Assembly (NCBI GenBank): GCA_025351205.1
Contig: JANXWI010000027.1
Span: forward strand, 1-10,296
DNA from: Deinococcus sp.
GTDB lineage: Bacteria; Deinococcota; Deinococci; Deinococcales; Deinococcaceae
DNA: 10,296 nt
Direction: 5' to 3'
The notes under the pieces were generated by a model that searched no databases, was not told the DNA's origin, and saw nothing but the letters and a program-made list of their open reading frames with translations. Below are positions 8,852-10,296 of the stretch, piece by piece (the stretch's first letter is position 1; every line of letters begins with the position of its first letter). A program made the position numbers and the translations under genes.

Positions 8852-9799
8852 ATGTCTACCCTGCAACTTCTGCTCAAGTTCGCCCTGCCGCTGCTGATTG
8901 TCGCCGCCGTGGCGTTTATCTGGTGGGCCGGGAAGGCCATGCTGGAAGGCGCGCGCGAGGGCGTGCAGGAGGCGAAGGAAGAGGCGGCCCAGACCCGAAC
9001 CGTACAGGAAGCGGCCAGCCAGCAGCTCAGGGAAGCCCGGCAGACCAATCTGGAAGAGCTGAAAGGCCAGCTGCCCTGGGCGGACCAGCACGCGCTGAGC
9101 CTGCGGGCGGTGTTCGCCGAACTCTGGATACGCGACCTGTTCGACCAGCCAGACGATCTGCCGCACTGGGAGTACTTCTACAGCGTGCAGCCGCCGCCAG
9201 AAAAGCTGGGCGAGCTGGCCTCGACCCTGGAAGACGGCTGGGACATCGGCGGGCACAACAGCGCCGTGAGCAAGCTGGGCTGGCTGCTCAGCGACGGACA
9301 CCGGGGGGACTATGCCCGGATACAGGCGGCGCTGGAGGGGGCAGGCGCATTCGATCTGGCCGACCAGAAACGCGCCGCGCAGGCGCTGGGGCCGGAGCTG
9401 GCACGCGAGGCCGGGGTGGTGCTCCGGTGGCAGGCGCAGGTGGGTGCGGCGGGGGCTGCCGCCTTCGACTACGCCCGCGCGGTGGACGTGGCGGGGCAGG
9501 CGCTGGCACTGGGATATCTGTCCGGGGCCGAGGCCTGGAAGATTATCCGGCACTGTGACCTGCACGCGCGTGACACCTTTGACAGCTGGGAAGCCTTCGG
9601 GCGCAGTTTCCAGGCGGGCGCGGAGTTCTGGCAGCCCGCTGGCCTGATCAACCGCTACCGGCATGGCCGCTACGCCAAGTCGGTGACGTGGTTGCTGAGC
9701 GACCCCGAGAGTCCGTGGGGCCAGGTGCCGTGGCAATCAGACGTCGTGCCTGGACAGGCCGCTGGAGGACAGAGCATGCCTCTGGACCTGCTGAACTAA
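8852..9799 (+). CDS. Membrane-anchored DUF1266 family protein (315 aa)
   Basis: The N-terminus (residues 7-26, LLKFALPLLIVAAVAFIWWA) is one strong membrane helix without a signal-peptidase site. It is followed by a charged Glu/Gln/Arg helix (29-75) that looks coiled-coil, then a soluble domain. The domain carries the DUF1266 pattern: WLLSDGHR (144-151), FDYARAVDVAGQALALGYLS (205-224) with EAW (227-229), and FDSWEAFGRSF (243-253) with GAEFW (256-260). DUF1266 proteins, such as the E. coli YbeU/YbeV group, have no established reaction, so no function is claimed. The positively charged residues after the helix suggest the domain faces the cytoplasm. The ATG at 8852 is preferred over 8843 because the -10 box overlaps the latter; the alternative adds only MPG. 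The gene is divergent from the ABC-F gene and ends beside an A+T-rich accessory patch, but its own codon use matches the G+C-rich host. Confidence 0.82.
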   Translation: MSTLQLLLKFALPLLIVAAVAFIWWAGKAMLEGAREGVQEAKEEAAQTRTVQEAASQQLREARQTNLEELKGQLPWADQHALSLRAVFAELWIRDLFDQPDDLPHWEYFYSVQPPPEKLGELASTLEDGWDIGGHNSAVSKLGWLLSDGHRGDYARIQAALEGAGAFDLADQKRAAQALGPELAREAGVVLRWQAQVGAAGAAAFDYARAVDVAGQALALGYLSGAEAWKIIRHCDLHARDTFDSWEAFGRSFQAGAEFWQPAGLINRYRHGRYAKSVTWLLSDPESPWGQVPWQSDVVPGQAAGGQSMPLDLLN

Positions 9800-9844
9800 C
9801 TGTTCATTTAGATGGCTATTCGAGTACACAGATCACAGATGAGT

Positions 9845-9881
9845 CTTTAATAATCACAAAGCTCTGTTTCATTATTTAAAG
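9845..9881. terminator. A+T-rich inverted repeat between convergent genes, possible terminator
   Basis: CTTTAATAAT (9845-9854) pairs with ATTATTTAAAG (9871-9881) with one bulged T. On the plus strand it is followed by a T-rich TCTTCTCTT run. It lies between the convergent DUF1266 gene and the small membrane gene, and includes the stop codon of the latter. The stem is almost entirely A-T pairs, so its strength is doubtful. Confidence 0.35.
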
Positions 9882-10095
9882 TCTTCTCTTAATAAGATTA
9901 GTCGGTGCTTAGCTGTAGAAGATTGTATAAACATTGCAGCGGTGATGGCTATAAGAGCTAATATAGGAGTATAGATTAATATCGTGAAACCACCAGCCAT
10001 AGCAGGGTCCGCTCCACCCGAGTCGCCACTAAGTATCAAAAAAGTGAATTAGAGATAATCGTTGGCACGAAAAGGATTACAGTAAAATCATCCAC
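9872..10095 (-). pseudogene. Small two-helix membrane protein gene, interrupted by a one-base frameshift
   Basis: A GTG at 10095 follows a strong Shine-Dalgarno sequence (AAGGGGGGT at 10109-10101, six bases before the start). The frame reads MDDFTVILFVPTIISNSLF and then meets TGA at 10038-10036, directly after a run of six T. Moving back one base within the run (or adding one T) opens a second frame that continues LILSGDSGGADPAMAGGF and on to the TAA at 9874-9872, for 74 residues in all. The joined protein has two clean membrane helices (about 5-23 and 37-58), a short Gly/Asp loop and a basic tail ending LREDFK. Codons such as ATA, TTA, CTA and AGA are unlike the neighbouring genes and point to foreign origin. 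I recognise no family. An independent start at the ATG at 10000 would give a 42-aa one-helix protein. It could be a pseudogene, a sequencing error in the T run, or a recoded or phase-variable gene; the sequence alone cannot decide. Confidence 0.6.
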
Positions 10096-10100
10096 TTGTT

Positions 10101-10109
10101 ACCCCCCTT
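10101..10109 (-). promoter_or_regulatory. Strong Shine-Dalgarno sequence of the small membrane gene
   Basis: On the minus strand AAGGGGGGT precedes the GTG at 10095, with six bases between the G-run and the start codon. This is the best ribosome-binding site in the window and decides the start of this gene. Upstream, TAACAT/CATATA sequences could be a -10 box, without a clear -35. Confidence 0.6.
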
Positions 10110-10179
10110 GTATATGTTAAAGCAGTCGATACTGATCATGCCCCACTGTATTTGCGTTCACCTGTACCTCGTTTAGGGG

Positions 10180-10185
10180 TTGACA
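10180..10185 (+). promoter_or_regulatory. Consensus -35 element upstream of the right-edge gene
   Basis: A perfect TTGACA hexamer is followed 15 bases later by GATAAA (10201-10206) or 17 bases later by TAAAGG (10203-10208). Either -10 is imperfect, but the location just upstream of the probable transposase start makes a promoter reasonable. Confidence 0.45.
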
Positions 10186-10206
10186 GGGTCGCTGAGGAAT
10201 GATAAA

Positions 10207-10230
10207 GGGACGGTGCACATGTGCCGTCCC
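10207..10230 (+). promoter_or_regulatory. Hairpin enclosing the ribosome-binding site and start codon
   Basis: GGGACGG (10207-10213) pairs with CCGTCCC (10224-10230), and CAC/GTG pairs continue inside around the AT of the start codon, with a two-base bulge. In the RNA the GGGA of the Shine-Dalgarno sequence and the AUG at 10219 would both be in the stem, so translation should be restrained unless the hairpin is melted. Confidence 0.5.
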
Positions 10231-10296
10231 AACCTCAGTTTACTGCCGATCCCTGAAGCCCTGCAACTTCTCACCGCCTGGTTGGAGCCGCAACTT
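10219..10296 (+). CDS. Probable insertion-sequence transposase, N-terminus only (cut by window edge)
   Basis: The frame from ATG 10219 is open to the window end and gives 26 residues, [18 protein letters not shown] followed by [15 protein letters not shown] (10204-10210) is a suitable Shine-Dalgarno sequence eight bases upstream. The sequence resembles my recollection of the start of IS4-type transposases from Deinococcus, but 26 residues contain no catalytic DDE residue and the identity is a judgement. The context supports a mobile element: an A+T-rich patch with a broken gene at its left, a consensus -35, and a hairpin over the start such as many transposase genes carry to block translation from outside transcripts. 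The left terminal inverted repeat cannot be fixed because the right end is outside. Confidence 0.4.
   Translation, partial: MCRPNLSLLPIPEALQLLTAWLEPQL

Noticed and set aside
8686..9048. N-terminal extension of the ABC-F frame
   Set aside because: The extension overlaps the divergent DUF1266 gene and its promoter, and has no ABC-F-like sequence; the family N-terminus starts at the GTG at 8685.
9688..9879. 63-codon plus-strand frame over the end of the DUF1266 gene
   Set aside because: Mostly out of frame with a supported gene; no start signal, and the tail simply reads into the A+T-rich patch.

Overview
The window reads as a high-G+C bacterial chromosome, most likely Deinococcus or a close relative. 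This rests on four things: the G+C-rich coding style of the three main genes, a very large TamB-like protein, start codons sitting 6-7 bases after a -10 box as in leaderless transcripts of this group, and a short intergenic repeat landscape. The genus is an inference; no rRNA or other marker gene is present.

Bases 1-5608 are the 3' part of one giant plus-strand gene, a TamB/DUF490-type envelope protein whose N-terminus lies left of the window. It consists of thousands of bases of beta-rich repeats, broken by three Gln/Pro/Thr-rich linkers, and ends in a clear DUF490 C-terminus with an aromatic last residue. Bases 5609-6081 hold no gene. They contain a 139-bp element bounded by 33-bp imperfect inverted repeats, a REP-like G/C stem directly abutting it, and a good intrinsic terminator serving the minus-strand genes to the right.

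Bases 6082-8685 carry two minus-strand genes: a two-cassette ABC-F ATPase with an unusual Trp-rich C-terminal extension, and, 45 bases downstream of it, a 150-aa glycine-rich repeat protein with a C-terminal membrane anchor and its own leaderless promoter. Divergent from the ABC-F gene is a plus-strand gene (8852-9799) for a membrane-anchored DUF1266 protein.

From 9800 to about 10200 the base composition collapses to A+T-rich (about 25% G+C in 9841-9900). This accessory patch holds a small two-helix membrane protein gene on the minus strand, with a strong Shine-Dalgarno sequence but a one-base frameshift in a T6 run. It is followed by what looks like the left end of an insertion sequence: a TTGACA promoter element, a hairpin enclosing the ribosome-binding site and start codon, and the first 26 codons of a probable transposase running off the right edge.

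The genes do not form one pathway. TamB concerns outer-envelope assembly, ABC-F concerns the ribosome, and the rest are of unknown function. The most unusual items are the frameshifted membrane gene in the A+T-rich island, the ABC-F C-terminal domain, the repeat-built small anchored protein and the paired inverted-repeat structures at 5736-5943.
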